64,000 nucleotides of DNA from Climacteris rufus (taxonomy: Eukaryota > Chordata > Aves > Passeriformes > Climacteridae). The stretch lies in contig VZRZ01000460.1 in NCBI GenBank assembly GCA_013398175.1, positions 269,193 through 333,192 of the forward strand, in the 5' to 3' direction. The notes under the pieces are model-generated. The model ran no database searches. It saw nothing but the letters and a program-made list of their open reading frames with translations, and was not told the origin of the DNA. Shown here piece by piece: positions 52,536-63,179 of this stretch (the first letter of the stretch is position 1; each line of letters opens with the position of its first letter). The translations under genes and the position numbers were made by a program.

Positions 52536-52953
52536 TGCAGTCCTGGCTTATGGGGGGTAGTACTCCCACTAAAAAAAGAAAAACATGTGCTGCTCCGCTT
52601 CCCTTCCATCCAACTGGAGCCACAAAAGGCAAATATCGTGGGTTAAGAACAATTTACAGCAATGAGATAAGAAAATTAACAGTAACAGCAACAATATTAA
52701 TAATAAACATATACAAAAGAGAGAGTGATTCACATGCAAAAATGCTCACTGCAGACCCCACAACAATAAACAACACAGGGTGGCTTTCCCTGTCATGTTT
52801 TCTCAATGAGAAGGAACTCCTTCTTGCCAGAAGAGACTCCCTTCACCCTGCCCCTGTCAATGATGTGAGGTGATAGAGAATAACCCCTGTGTCCTAGCCA
52901 TGCCCGTCCTAGCTACTGCAAAATTTAATCTTGTTCTGGCTGCAACAAGGACA
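52536..52953 (-). mobile_element. Solo LTR of an ERVL-like family, about 418 bp, minus orientation
   Basis: On the minus strand it starts TGTCCTTGTTGCAGCCAG and contains GCAGTAGCTAGGA, GGCATGGCTAGGACAC and TATTAATATTGTTGCTG, then a CTTATCTC-type segment. It matches segment by segment, in the same order, the plus-strand LTR at 56063-56477. The common avian LTR beginning TGTCCTGG with an ATTGTTCTTATCTC segment is the family I recall. No target duplication is clear (TACAC left, ATGGC right). No internal retroviral sequence adjoins it. Confidence 0.7.
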
Positions 52954-53579
52954 ATGGCCAATTAGAAAGGATATTTTTGAATTTGTTACTAGTTTTCAGA
53001 AACTTCAAAATCTTTCAAGGCTGAGAATCCCATATGACTTACATTTTCCTGATATTATACAGGCACTGGTAGTGCCCACACAACTTGGAGTGCAAGGAGG
53101 TAGTGGAGTTGGGAATAAACGAGTGAAGTGGAGGCTGGGAAAAAAAGTAGTGAGTAGATAAGTGTCTTTGATTCTTACCACCAAACTATTTTTAAGTAGC
53201 AGAAAATTAAACTTCCTCAAGTTGCGTCTCTTTTGCCTACGACAGTAGTTAGTAAGCTGTCACCCTGTGTTTAACTCAACCCATGAGCTTTTCCTCTTGT
53301 TTTGTTTTCTCTTGTTTTGTGGAGAAGTAGTGAAAGAGCAGCTGGGTTGGGTCAGTGTCTGGCAGACAGCTAAGGTCAAACCACCATGTGCATGGGTGCA
53401 TTAGGCCACATGCCACAGTAAAACTTAGGTATTTGTTTGACTTTTCAGGTGGTAGTGTAAAATAAGCAGGCACTATATGCAACAGCTAAATAATTTAAAT
53501 AATAGCTAAAAATTCCAGCATCATCATGCCATCATACCTTTAAACTGCATCAGAAACAGTGTCTGCATGGTTTGTATCT
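52954..53579. other. Intergenic spacer between two LTRs
   Basis: No gene or repeat was recognised in these 626 bases. Confidence 0.4.
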
Positions 53580-53585
53580 GTAGTG

Positions 53586-53883
53586 TGTTGCAGGTAGAGA
53601 TGGACAACATGACATGTTCAAAGGCCAAAAATCTCCTTTATTAATTAATTACAGCCCTTTTTATAACACATTATTGCTACTTGTATTACCCCCTCATTGG
53701 CCTCTAAATTACTACAGTACACATTATTGGCTAGGCAGGACTGATACACACTTCAGAAGAAAACAACCTCCTGCTTGCAGGTGGACATTCTTTGCTCTGT
53801 TATTTTGGATTCTTGCTTTGTTGTCATGCTAAGATTCTCACAGGTACACACTGAATGTCCAGGCCCAGCTGTCAGTTCCAACA
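53586..53883 (-). mobile_element. Solo LTR, 298 bp, minus orientation, with 6-bp target duplication
   Basis: The plus strand starts TGTTGCAGG and ends GTTCCAACA (inverted TGTTG/CAACA ends). It is flanked by an exact direct repeat GTAGTG at 53580-53585 and 53884-53889. On the minus strand there are two CCAAT boxes (complement of 53726-53730 and 53696-53700) and then TATAAAA (53659-53665). AATAAA (53637-53642) follows, in the order expected of U3-R-U5. A 6-bp duplication and short length fit class II endogenous retroviruses. No internal sequence remains. Confidence 0.85.
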
Positions 53884-54052
53884 GTAGTGTTCCTTGCAGG
53901 TTGGAGATCTGAATTTGCACACTATCAATTGCTCAATAATGTATGGGAAGAGACCTATTAATGATGTTACATAAAATACACTAAAGCATTTTTCATACAG
54001 TGAATTTATATTCAGCAGTTAACACGTTGGGGAACACACAGAAACACCATTC

Positions 54053-54250
54053 CTAGAATTACATAATCATAAAGTGGTTTGAGTTGGATAAACACAGATG
54101 CTTGGTCTGGGCTGCAAGTGCACATTGCTGTCTCATTCACCAGCTTCTCCTGTCCAGCTTCTCATCCACAAACACCCCCAAGTACTCCTTTGAAGGGCTG
54201 GTCTTGATCCATTCGCTGTGCAGCCTGTATTTGTACTGAGGATTGCACTG
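54053..54250 (-). mobile_element. CR1 LINE fragment with internal deletion
   Basis: At the left is a short reverse CR1 3' end (AATTACATAATCATAAAGTGG, GTTTGAGTTGGA). It jumps directly to an internal CR1 stretch (CTTCTCATCCACAAACACCC, CAGCCTGTATTTGTACTGAG). Most of the region between the two is missing. Confidence 0.7.
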
Positions 54251-54481
54251 AATTGGATTCCTCTTTGATATTTTTCTCTGCCAGTACAAAGATTTATTTA
54301 TGCCTTCTCTACAGAAAACTGAAACTGGATGTTGAAGCCGAAAGCAGGAGAAAAGGCCATGAAATGATATTGAGGAGAACAATGGAAAAACAGGTGAGAA
54401 AAGAACAATCTACTTCCAAATTGAGATGTTATTGGCAGTAAAATCCAGAGAAAAAAATCTTACTTGTTGATCAAAAATATC

Positions 54482-54640
54482 TGTTTTGGCAATTCTTAGG
54501 TACCGTCAAATAAATACAAGCTTAGAACAAGGACACTTTATTCCATTCTCATACACTTTTATACTCCTAATCTCCTATTTCTATACTCCTACTCCTTCAT
54601 TCCATGTTCCCCCCTACCTCCACACACACTGAATGTGATA
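54482..54640 (-). mobile_element. LTR-like promoter and poly(A) block, boundaries unresolved
   Basis: On the minus strand AGTATAAAAGTG (TATA box) is followed about 20 bases later by GGAATAAAG. A U5-like part then ends ATTGCCAAAACA (plus-strand TGTTTTGGC at 54482). This is the same TATA-to-AATAAA spacing as in the LTR at 53586-53883. The upstream end and any target duplication could not be found. Confidence 0.4.
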
Positions 54641-56062
54641 CTGGATTTTGCCCTTAATATTATTCAAACAATGAGCCTAAGACTGGCTGGGTACCCGAAT
54701 GCTTCTTTTTCTGAGTTGGGCAAATGTTTCTGTGGCTTTATATGTCACTGTTGTGAAAATGTGTTTTCTTTGCCTACAACTCTGAAAAATACTTTTTTTT
54801 TTTTTGAAAATGGAATGTTTTCCTTCGTGTTTTCTTAATGCTATCAGCTATATATACATTTCAGTTAATTGCTAAATTGGCAGTCTTCCAATTTCCTATA
54901 TGACTATCATCTTGACAAAGTTCAAGCAGAATTGCAGAATCTTTAGTGAGTCATGTGAGTTTTCTTACTGTAACAGATGAAGTATCCTTATTTTTTTTTT
55001 CAGTTTTTAATTTGGATTCTATGGAATAATGCCAGGTTTTACTTCTGAAAAACTCCACTCCTTCAAGGCTTTTAAACAATATTAAAATTTTGTTATAGTT
55101 TTTTTTACTTCATCCTACCTGCCTCATCTAGCCAAGTGAATCCAAACCAGTGTTATTTCAGGCTCTTTTAAATAATTAACACAGATTAATGTTGTATGAC
55201 CTCTGGAGCAGCATCCAGCATATCAAAGATCCATGATAAATAAAAAGAAGGTAAATCTTCCCTGGAAGAGAACTAATAACCAGAAAATTAGTTACTACAA
55301 AGAAAACTGATTCTGTATTAAAAAGCTTTTTTGTTGTCATTTTGTCTTTTTTTCCTTCTGCAAAACAAGTACCACTGGACTCAAACAAATGGCTTTTCAT
55401 TAAATGTAGGACAAAGATGAAGACTACCTCAGAAAAGGTATTTCTTTCATTAAAATCAGTGTTCACGGGAGTTTATTCTTTTTGACTGGGGAAGCATAGG
55501 AAAATTCAGCACCAAAAAATGATTCTACTTAGAATGAGAAATACACCAAGACACAATTAGATGCTTTTATAAAGCTTAACTCAAACTTGCAGCTCAAAAG
55601 GACATTCTAGAAGCTGTCACTGATCACTCTATCAGCCAATTGTGCATTAGCAGCTAAATTACAACAGGATGTTGCCAGTCACCAAAAGGGTGCTGAAAAC
55701 AGGTCAGAGATATCTGGTTGGGTCTAACTCTCAATGAGCCTGTGAGTTGTAGGTACAATTTGCAGTGTAGTTTTCTCCATTGCAAGAAGTATGTAGTGGA
55801 GTTAGGGAAAACTCAAAGAATGGGTGACTGGAACAGTCATGTGATAGAGCAGCTGCTCTGCAAAAAAAATTAGAAGGACCAGGTCAATTTGTTGATCTTT
55901 TAGTTCTCTCTTTTTGAAAGGAACTTGTGTCTGTAAGTCTAAAATTGTCAATGTATTACACTGATAGGAAATCCCAGAAAGTACACAAAAAATTCTGAGT
56001 CAGAGCACAGGCATTTAATGTCACATGGGCACTTGCTATTAGCAAAAATAAGTATTCGATAT
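54641..56062. other. Intergenic DNA, no gene seen
   Basis: It is AT-rich with T runs and has nothing recognisable. The upstream part of the LTR-like block at 54482 may extend into the first 100-300 bases. Confidence 0.35.
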
Positions 56063-56477
56063 TGTCCTGGCTCTGACCAGGGCAGGGCTTATTTTTACAG
56101 TAGTTAGGAGAGGCCATGGCTAGGACATGAAGGTTATTCTATATAATCTCATATGATTTTCTAGGACAGGAGTGAAGGGACTCTTCTGGGAGCCCACCCT
56201 TTGGCTGCCTTGGCAGTAGTGGCGTATTGTTGGGTGGTCTCTGCGCAGTGACCAACTGTGTTTGAATCATTCCTCTCTTGTGCATTGTTATTAATATTGT
56301 TGCTGTCATGATTTCTTATTTAATTTGTTGTTTCCAGTAAATTGCTCTTATCTCAACCTGTGATCTTTACCCTTTGTGCTTCCAGTTCTCCCCTCCAGCC
56401 ACCTGCAGAGAGAGGTGGAGGAGAAGGGTGAGTGGTTTGGAGTGCTTAAGTGGGAACACCATTCCTAAACCACAACA
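56063..56477 (+). mobile_element. Solo LTR of an ERVL-like family, 415 bp
   Basis: It begins TGTCCTGGCTCTGACC and ends TAAACCACAACA. Inside are ACAGTAGTTAGGAGAGG, CATGGCTAGGACATG, TTATTAATATTGTTGCTG and ATTGCTCTTATCTCAACC. The near-terminal AAACCAC..CA and the CTTATCTCAACC segment are hallmarks of a very common avian LTR family. A 5-bp duplication is expected for ERVL; the flanks GATAT (left) and AACAT or TATAT (right) match only partly. No internal retroviral sequence is present. Confidence 0.8.
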
Positions 56478-57050
56478 AACATATATTGAGTAAAATATCA
56501 GAGGTGATTAAACTAGTAATGATAGAAAGCTGAACAGCAGAAATATAAGTATTATTGTAATTATGCACTAAATAGTTGATGAATTAATTCAGTTTCTTGA
56601 CTTGATCCAATATTACCCTATATACCTAAGTACAGATCTGGCACTGAAAGTCATATGATAACATTTTCTGCCTGTGCAGTTGCCTCTGCTTTGTCTTCTT
56701 CAGGTCAAAGTGCACAGGCATTCAGAGGGGATACCTGCTGTTCAGCAGCAGTGCCAATTACAGTAGCTCCCTGAGTGTCTTGGTTCCTTACAGTGCCTGG
56801 GAGATGTTTAATCTAGAAAATTTTGTGTTCTTCAGGCATTAGGATCCCCTTGCAATACCATCTTATGTGTTAATATTACAAATCTGGAATGAGGACAGAC
56901 AATATTCCTCACTTCAAACTCTATTTTAAAGTATATTTTTATATATATGTATTTTATTCCATGTGATTGAATCTGTAGTAATCATACATTTAAACAACAG
57001 ATAAAAAGCATATCTCTTGATATAAGCCATTGATATGTCTATCTCTTGAT
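56478..57050. other. Intergenic spacer left of the inverted CR1
   Basis: No gene was seen. TATCTCTTGATA occurs twice (about 57011 and 57040) just before the CR1 boundary. Confidence 0.4.
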
Positions 57051-58139
57051 AGAGCTGTTGACCACTACCCTTTGGATGTGACCATCCAACCATTTTCTTA
57101 CTCATCTAGCAGTCCAGTCATCAAATCCATCTCTCTCCCATTTAAAGAGAAGGATGTTGTAAGGGACCGTGTCAAAGGCTTTACATAAGTCCAGATAAAT
57201 TACATCTGTAGCCCTTCCCTAGTCCATTGATGTAGTCACTCCATCACAGAAGGCCACTGGGTTGGTCAGGCAGGACCTGCCCAGTGAAGTCATGCTGGGT
57301 GTCTCGAATCACCTCCCTGTCTCCTCTATATGCATTAGCACAGCATTAAGGGGGATCTGTTCTTCAAGGGGGATCTTCCCAGGTACAGAGGGGAAGCTGA
57401 CAGGTCTGTAGTTCCCAGGGTTCTCCTTTCTATCCTTTTTAAAGAGGGATACAATGTTTTCCCTTTTCCACTCCTTTGGGACTTCACTTGACTGCCGTGA
57501 CTTTTCAAATATCAGAGAGAGTGGCTTGGTAACTACATCAGCAAAATTGCTCAGGACTTTGGGATACATCTTATCTGGTTCCATGGACTTACATACATTC
57601 AGGTTCCTCAGATGGTCTTACAGTAAGACTTTACTTACAGTGGGAGGGTCTTTGCTCCCTCTGTCCCCATCCTGCTGTCCATCTACTTGAGAGGTGTGGG
57701 AAGAGGCAAAAATGTTGTTGATTACTTCAGTCTTCTCCTCATCCATTGTTACCAGTCTTCCAGCATTGTTTATCAGAGTCTACACCTTCATTGACCTTTG
57801 TTTTCTGCCTGATGTATCTGTAGAAGGCTTACTGTTATTTTTGCATCCCTTGACAGGTTCAGTTACAACTTTTCCTTGGCCTTCTTCACCCCATCCCTAC
57901 ACAACTGAACTTAATCTCTATACCCTTCCCAGGTCACCTATTTTTGTTTCCACTGCCTGTGCATTCGCTTCTTTCCCTTTACTTTGATCAGCTGTTCCCG
58001 ACTCAGCTATGCCAGTCTCCTGCCTTTCTTGCATGATTTTTTACTCCTCGGGATTGCTAGTTTTTGTGCTCTATGAATGACTTCCTTAATGATCTGCCAG
58101 CTCTGTTTCACTTCCTTGTCTCTGAGGGCAGTTTATTAG
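57051..58139 (-). mobile_element. CR1 LINE, inverted 5' arm (reverse-transcriptase N-terminal half)
   Basis: This is about 1.09 kb of CR1 ORF2 on the minus strand. Visible in order on that strand: a segment with EPDKMYPKVLSNFADVV (57530-57584), VPKEWKRENIVSLFKK, NYRPVSFPSVPGK (about 57370-57410) and the catalytic motif A VIYLDLCKAFDTV (about 57172-57210). Motif A keeps its aspartate. Stops interrupt the frame after 57309 and again before motif A. The left end, read on the minus strand, is the same CR1 position at which the neighbouring plus-strand arm begins. This makes the two parts of one twin-primed insertion. Confidence 0.88.
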
Positions 58140-59164
58140 GGTTGGATGGTTGCATCCAAAGGGTAGTGGTCAATGGCTCAGAGTCCTGATGTACAAGTGG
58201 TGTTCCTCATGGGTCCATATTGGAGCCAGTGTTAACATCTTCATTAATGACACAGATGAAGGGATTAAGTGCACCCTCAGCAAATTTGCTGATGAGACCA
58301 AGCTGAGTGGTGCAGTTGCCACACCTGAAGGACAGGATGCCGTTCAGAGGGAGCTGGGCAAGCTTGAGAAGTGGGACCATGTGAATCTCATGAGGTTTAA
58401 CAAGAGCAAGTTCAAGGTGCTGCACTTGGGTTGGGGCAACTCCTGGTATCAACACAGGCTGGGGTATGAACAGAGGGAGAGCAGCCCTGACCAGAGGAAC
58501 TTTTGGGGGTGCTGGTGGGCAAGAGGCTGGGCATGACCCAGCCACGAGCACTCACAGCCCAGAAAGCCAAACGTGTCCTGGGCTGCATCCAAAGCAGCGT
58601 GGCCAGCAGGGCAAGGGAGAGGATTCTGCCTCTCTGCTCTGCTCTGGTGAGACCCCATCTGGAACACTGCATCCAGCTCTGGGGTCTCCAGCACAGGAAG
58701 GACATGGACCTGTTGGAGTGAATGCAAAGGAGCCCACCAAATTGATTAGAGGGATGGAGCAGCTCTCCTGTGAGGAAAGCCTGAGAGAAATGGGACTGTT
58801 CAGCCTGGAGAAGAGAATGCTTTGCGGTGACCTAATTGCTGCCTTCCAGTACCTGAAGTGAGCTGACAAAAAATATGGAGAGAGACTATTTACAAGATCA
58901 CGTAGTGACAGGACAACAGGGAATGAAAGAGAGCAGGTTTAGATTGGATATTAGGAAAAAATCCTTTACTGTGAGGGTGGTGAGGCACAAGAACAGGTTG
59001 CCCAGAGAAGTTGTGGGTGCCACATCCCCGGCAGTTTTCAAGGTCAGGCTGGATGGAGCTCTGAGCAACCTGGTCTAGTGAAAGATGTCCCTGTCTGTGG
59101 CAGGGGGGCTGGAACTAAGTGATCTTTAAGGTCCCTTCCAACTTAGGCCATTTTATGATTGTAT
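58140..59164 (+). mobile_element. CR1 LINE, 3' arm (reverse-transcriptase C-terminal half and 3' UTR)
   Basis: This is about 1.02 kb of CR1 in plus orientation. NIFINDTDEGIKCTLSKFADE (motif C, FADD changed to FADE) lies at about 58235-58300, followed by LMRFNKSKFKVLHLG. After a frameshift come AKRVLGCIQSSVASR and ALVRPHLEHCIQLWG, then LFSLEKRMLCGDLIAAFQYL. The 3' end is GATCTTTAAGGTCCCTTCC and a tail at about 59160. The altered catalytic Asp and the frameshifts make it inactive. Together with the inverted arm it forms one insertion of about 2.1 kb. Confidence 0.9.
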
Positions 59165-62100
59165 AGTATCTGAAAGCTACCCTAATGAAAACCAAGTTTT
59201 CTATCCTTTCTGAGCATTGTTTTTCAAAATTAGTATATATTTCAAAATTAGGGAATAATAGTTATTATTGTTACTATAGCTTACTCTGGCAGTTGAAGCT
59301 GTGCAGGTCTGTGTAGTAAATCAGAAGAGCATGACTGTTACGAATATGAGAGAGTTTAAATGGGTTTTAATTCTCTTGGAGTGGTATGAATGATTAACTG
59401 TGCGCATTGAAACCTGTGAAATGTTTCCCAAGCTAGGAGAAAAGTCAGGATCAAGAAGTGAGCTAAAAGTGTGCTCTACATAAAACCTTCCTACTTAATT
59501 TCTGAAGAAATAAAATATGTTATCTCACATATGTTGTTACATATTGAATTTATATGCTTATGTACACAATTACATATAATTATACATGTTATATATTTTA
59601 TCCTATATACAATATATGTTGTAGGATATCTTATTTGTCATATGTCATAGCAACAGTACATAATGTTGCTATTTTTGTTCATACTGTCTTTCTATATCTT
59701 CCCCACTCAGTATTTACTCATTTCCTAACTCTGGGGCCTTTAATTTTCTGGGTGATTTTTTCAGCGTTGTGTCTTGTTACGGTTATGATTTTCAGAATTC
59801 ATCTAGATGGTTTTCGGTGACACTTTTGGAAGAATAATGATTTGTTTTCAAAGACTTTTGTACCTAGATGTTTAAACAGCAATTTTGAAAAAGAGAAAAT
59901 AAATTAAGAAAAAAAGAAAAAGGGAGGCAGTGAATGAGGAGAGACAAAAGATAGCAAAGGTTTCGTCTACATATCTGACAGTGAGAGAGAAAGAAACAAA
60001 CTTTTGAGAACAAAAAGCAAGCCAGTGATAGATAAATGAAAAAAAAATCCTATTTCCACTGAACAAGTCCTTTGCATTCCGCCTTCATTACAGACTTGGA
60101 GCTCCCAAGTCTACTAAAAGGAGTGCTAATCCATGGATTGGAAGGCATAGCTAGATACTGCAGTGAGAAAAGAACTGAATCTCTTGCCCTACGTCCAACC
60201 CAAGATTTCTAAAATAAGGAATACTAAGCTTTGAGATCTTGGCATTTTTTTTTTCCTTCTTACTCCATGAAGTATTTTGTACTTCCATCTTGACCAACTT
60301 TCCACTTTCCCTTCAGGTTTTCCAAAGCATATTTCCTTACCACTGCTTCAGTCTCCAATACCTATTCCATGTTGCAAGAGGTTTTGTACAATTGATAACT
60401 ATCAGAAAAACTTCTGTCTTCAGACCAAGTTTCATACCTTTTTTTAACTCTTGGCGTGAAAACAAGGACTCCTTTCTTTTTAACTTGACATGCTTTTGGG
60501 CTGCCCTGAGGTAGACATTGAAATTCTGTAGTTTGACACATTTAGTGTGTGTTGAAGGGTCAAGTCCTGTTACAGTATAATGCAAATAATGAATATTGGG
60601 CACTTGTCAGTATGCAATCATGAGTTTCCAATAAAAATATGATAATAATGTCTAACAATGGCGAATGAATTAACTATTTTCTTCTTGTTTAAGCAGATTT
60701 AGAGGCTCTACCAATACATCTTTGCTTGATGAACCTTGCCATGTAGCAACAAAGGGCCCTCTCAGGCTTCTGGACAAAAGCTATACAGAACTTCCCTATT
60801 AGCAGCTCTTAAAACCTGTCAAATAGTTCTGGAAATGTTGGGTTTGTCCTTTTTTGCACTTAGCATTCAACCCCACTAGCATTCTGCAGAACAGATGAAA
60901 ATTGTTAGCTATTTAGTTTTGGAATCAGATAGCTATTTAGACTTAGAAGCAGACTTTAAAAGGCTAGATAGGAAAGTTAAAAAAAGAAAGGACGAAATGT
61001 GAAGTTGTTACTTTAACACATCCTTACTAGGCAGTAAGGGATAATATGGAAGAACACCAATCAAGAAGGATACCTTCCAGACATTCTCATAAAGTCAAGA
61101 GAAAACATCTGCTGCCCACCCACTAACAGGGTAGAATGCAGAGCCCCTTTTTCATCTCCTGATGCCTCTAAGAAAGCTAACATTGGCTATGGTGTGAGAC
61201 TGGGAATGTTTGTACTGTTAAATCGGATTTAAAAAAATTAAATTAGTATACATTAACAAAAAAAAAAAAAAACAAACAAAAAAAAAAAAACCTCCAAAGG
61301 GCATATGGCCTAGAAAGATACAGGAAGAAAACAGTGAGAACAAAAAGTGGTTCAACAAATTCAGCAAAATGATGACTGGGGAAGAAGGTATCATTTGCCA
61401 AAGTGACAGAATTGGGTCTGTTTGGAACTGTTCTCTACAGAGACATCTGGTATCTCACCAAATCACTGTATGTGTTTGAAGCTCTGTAACAGTAAAGGAA
61501 ACTGCCTTTGACTGTAAAAGGAAGTAGGGATTATAGTAACAAATACAATATATAACAGATATTACAAAAGAAGTTAGATCTCTAACCAAAGAGAAAACAT
61601 AAAACAACAGTAAAAATTATTTGGAGTTTTGGGTCTTCTCACAGTTCATTGGGTCCTGCGGAGGGTCTGTGTGAGTCAGTGCTCCTTCCCAGCTCGTTGT
61701 TTGGGGCTCCAGCCGTTTCCCACCAGCCAGGGCACAACCTGCAGCTTGTGCTCCAAGCCACCGGCACAAGGTGTGTTCTGCAACAAGTCTGCAGGCTGCG
61801 AAAGGCATACACATTACAGACCAGGATGCAGATACATAAAGCCTGTGTTTAGGGTCTACACAATGATCGATATACACCGGACAGTTTTAATGCTTCCTGA
61901 GTACAAAGCCTTTTCAGCCTGTGTACCAAAAGCCCTGTGTCATGTGTACCAAGAAACAACACAACAAAACCAACCAAGCAAAAAAACCAATCAAACCAAA
62001 CCAACCAACAAACCAAAAAAATTAGAATAGTAAATAGAATGCAAAGCAAAAACATTAAATCAAATGCCAAGGAAAGGGACACTAAGCACTATTTTTGGAA

Positions 62101-63060
62101 GAAAACCAAATTTGGTAGGGAGCAACTTGGAGCAGTTTCTCTTCAGAATTTTGAATTTCAGTTTTGGAGATATCTACATAATTAAGCAGCATGAACAGAA
62201 AATCTTTAAAAGTAAAGATTCTTCACAATATATGAACTTTATTAATATAGTCTCAAGTTTAGTCCGTGACACTAAGAGGTATGGCAAGCACAAAAAATAT
62301 TTTGTCATATAGTCACAGAAACATTGTTTTTGCCATTTCACTGATAATGGCCCTGTGTCTCTTGTCTTTTACATTGAATTCCCCAAATGTCATGGTGAAA
62401 AAATTTGTACAGATGGTGATGTCAGAAAGTACGTCTTGTTCACTTGATAGCCCTTAAGGTGCTTCAGTTGCTTCTGATGTCACTCAAAGACGACATGTAA
62501 CATTGCATCTAGGTAAACACAGTGTCCTCACAATGTTCCAGGGGCCTGTCTAATTCCTCTGGAAAGCTCTCTGGAGTTCACTCAGTTTTAGAGTTTAAAT
62601 CCTGCTGCTTACCAATCAGACTACAAGCATAACTTTTAAATAATCAAACTTGTCTTAGTCAACAATGGACAGTAATAATTTTTCTTAATAGCTGGTGTCC
62701 CTATCTATGAATGACCTGCAAACTGTAGGATCAGCACCTGGACTACATATTAAGTTATTCTCCCTTTAATGTCAGGGTGTAATGCACTGTACTGAATGTT
62801 AATGAAAACTCTGTGATCTGAAGTCCTGTCTATTAAACTAACAAGAAAACATAGCAAGAAAGAGGAGTTTGTTCACCCTGCCAGACGGCTCAGACCACAT
62901 AGCTGCGACTACTGCTGCAGGTCAAAACGTTTCCCTACCCATACAGCTCCTTACAGGCATGCTGTGCCGCTATGAAGCTGAGCAGAGTGCATACAACATA
63001 CTGAAGCACTGCCGGTTCGCTTTCTTCCAGCACCGCGCTATGAGCTTTTGGTTTGTTGTT
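59165..63060. other. Intergenic DNA before the second CpG island, no gene seen
   Basis: The stretch is AT-rich, including a TATATA-rich segment at 59530-59640 and A-runs at 61259-61290. The block 61640-61880 has a higher GC content and several CpGs and could hold a noncoding exon or an old element. The reading frames there show no known domain. Confidence 0.4.
61955..62030. repeat. A/C-rich low-complexity tract (CCAAC/AAACCA)
   Basis: CAAAACCAACCAAGC- and AAACCAAACCAACC-type units are repeated. The tract belongs to the same class as 6925-7030. Confidence 0.6.
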
Positions 63061-63066
63061 TTATGA

Positions 63067-63135
63067 GGGAACTTCTGGGGGTTTTTTGTTTCTTTGGGGT
63101 TTTTTTTTTTTTTTTTGTTTGTTTGTTTGTTGTTC
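63067..63135. repeat. T-rich tract with GTTT units
   Basis: GGGGTTTTTTG, a T run of about 17 and (GTTT)4 lie directly left of the CpG island. On the minus strand it reads as A-rich. Confidence 0.7.
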
Positions 63136-63179
63136 TGTAGGGGCGGGAAGCGGTACTTTTTTCAAGTTGTAGCATTGCT

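Noticed and set aside
57309..58721. CR1 reverse-transcriptase frames as host genes
   Set aside because: They are ORF2 fragments of a dead LINE, with stops, a frameshift and an altered catalytic motif.
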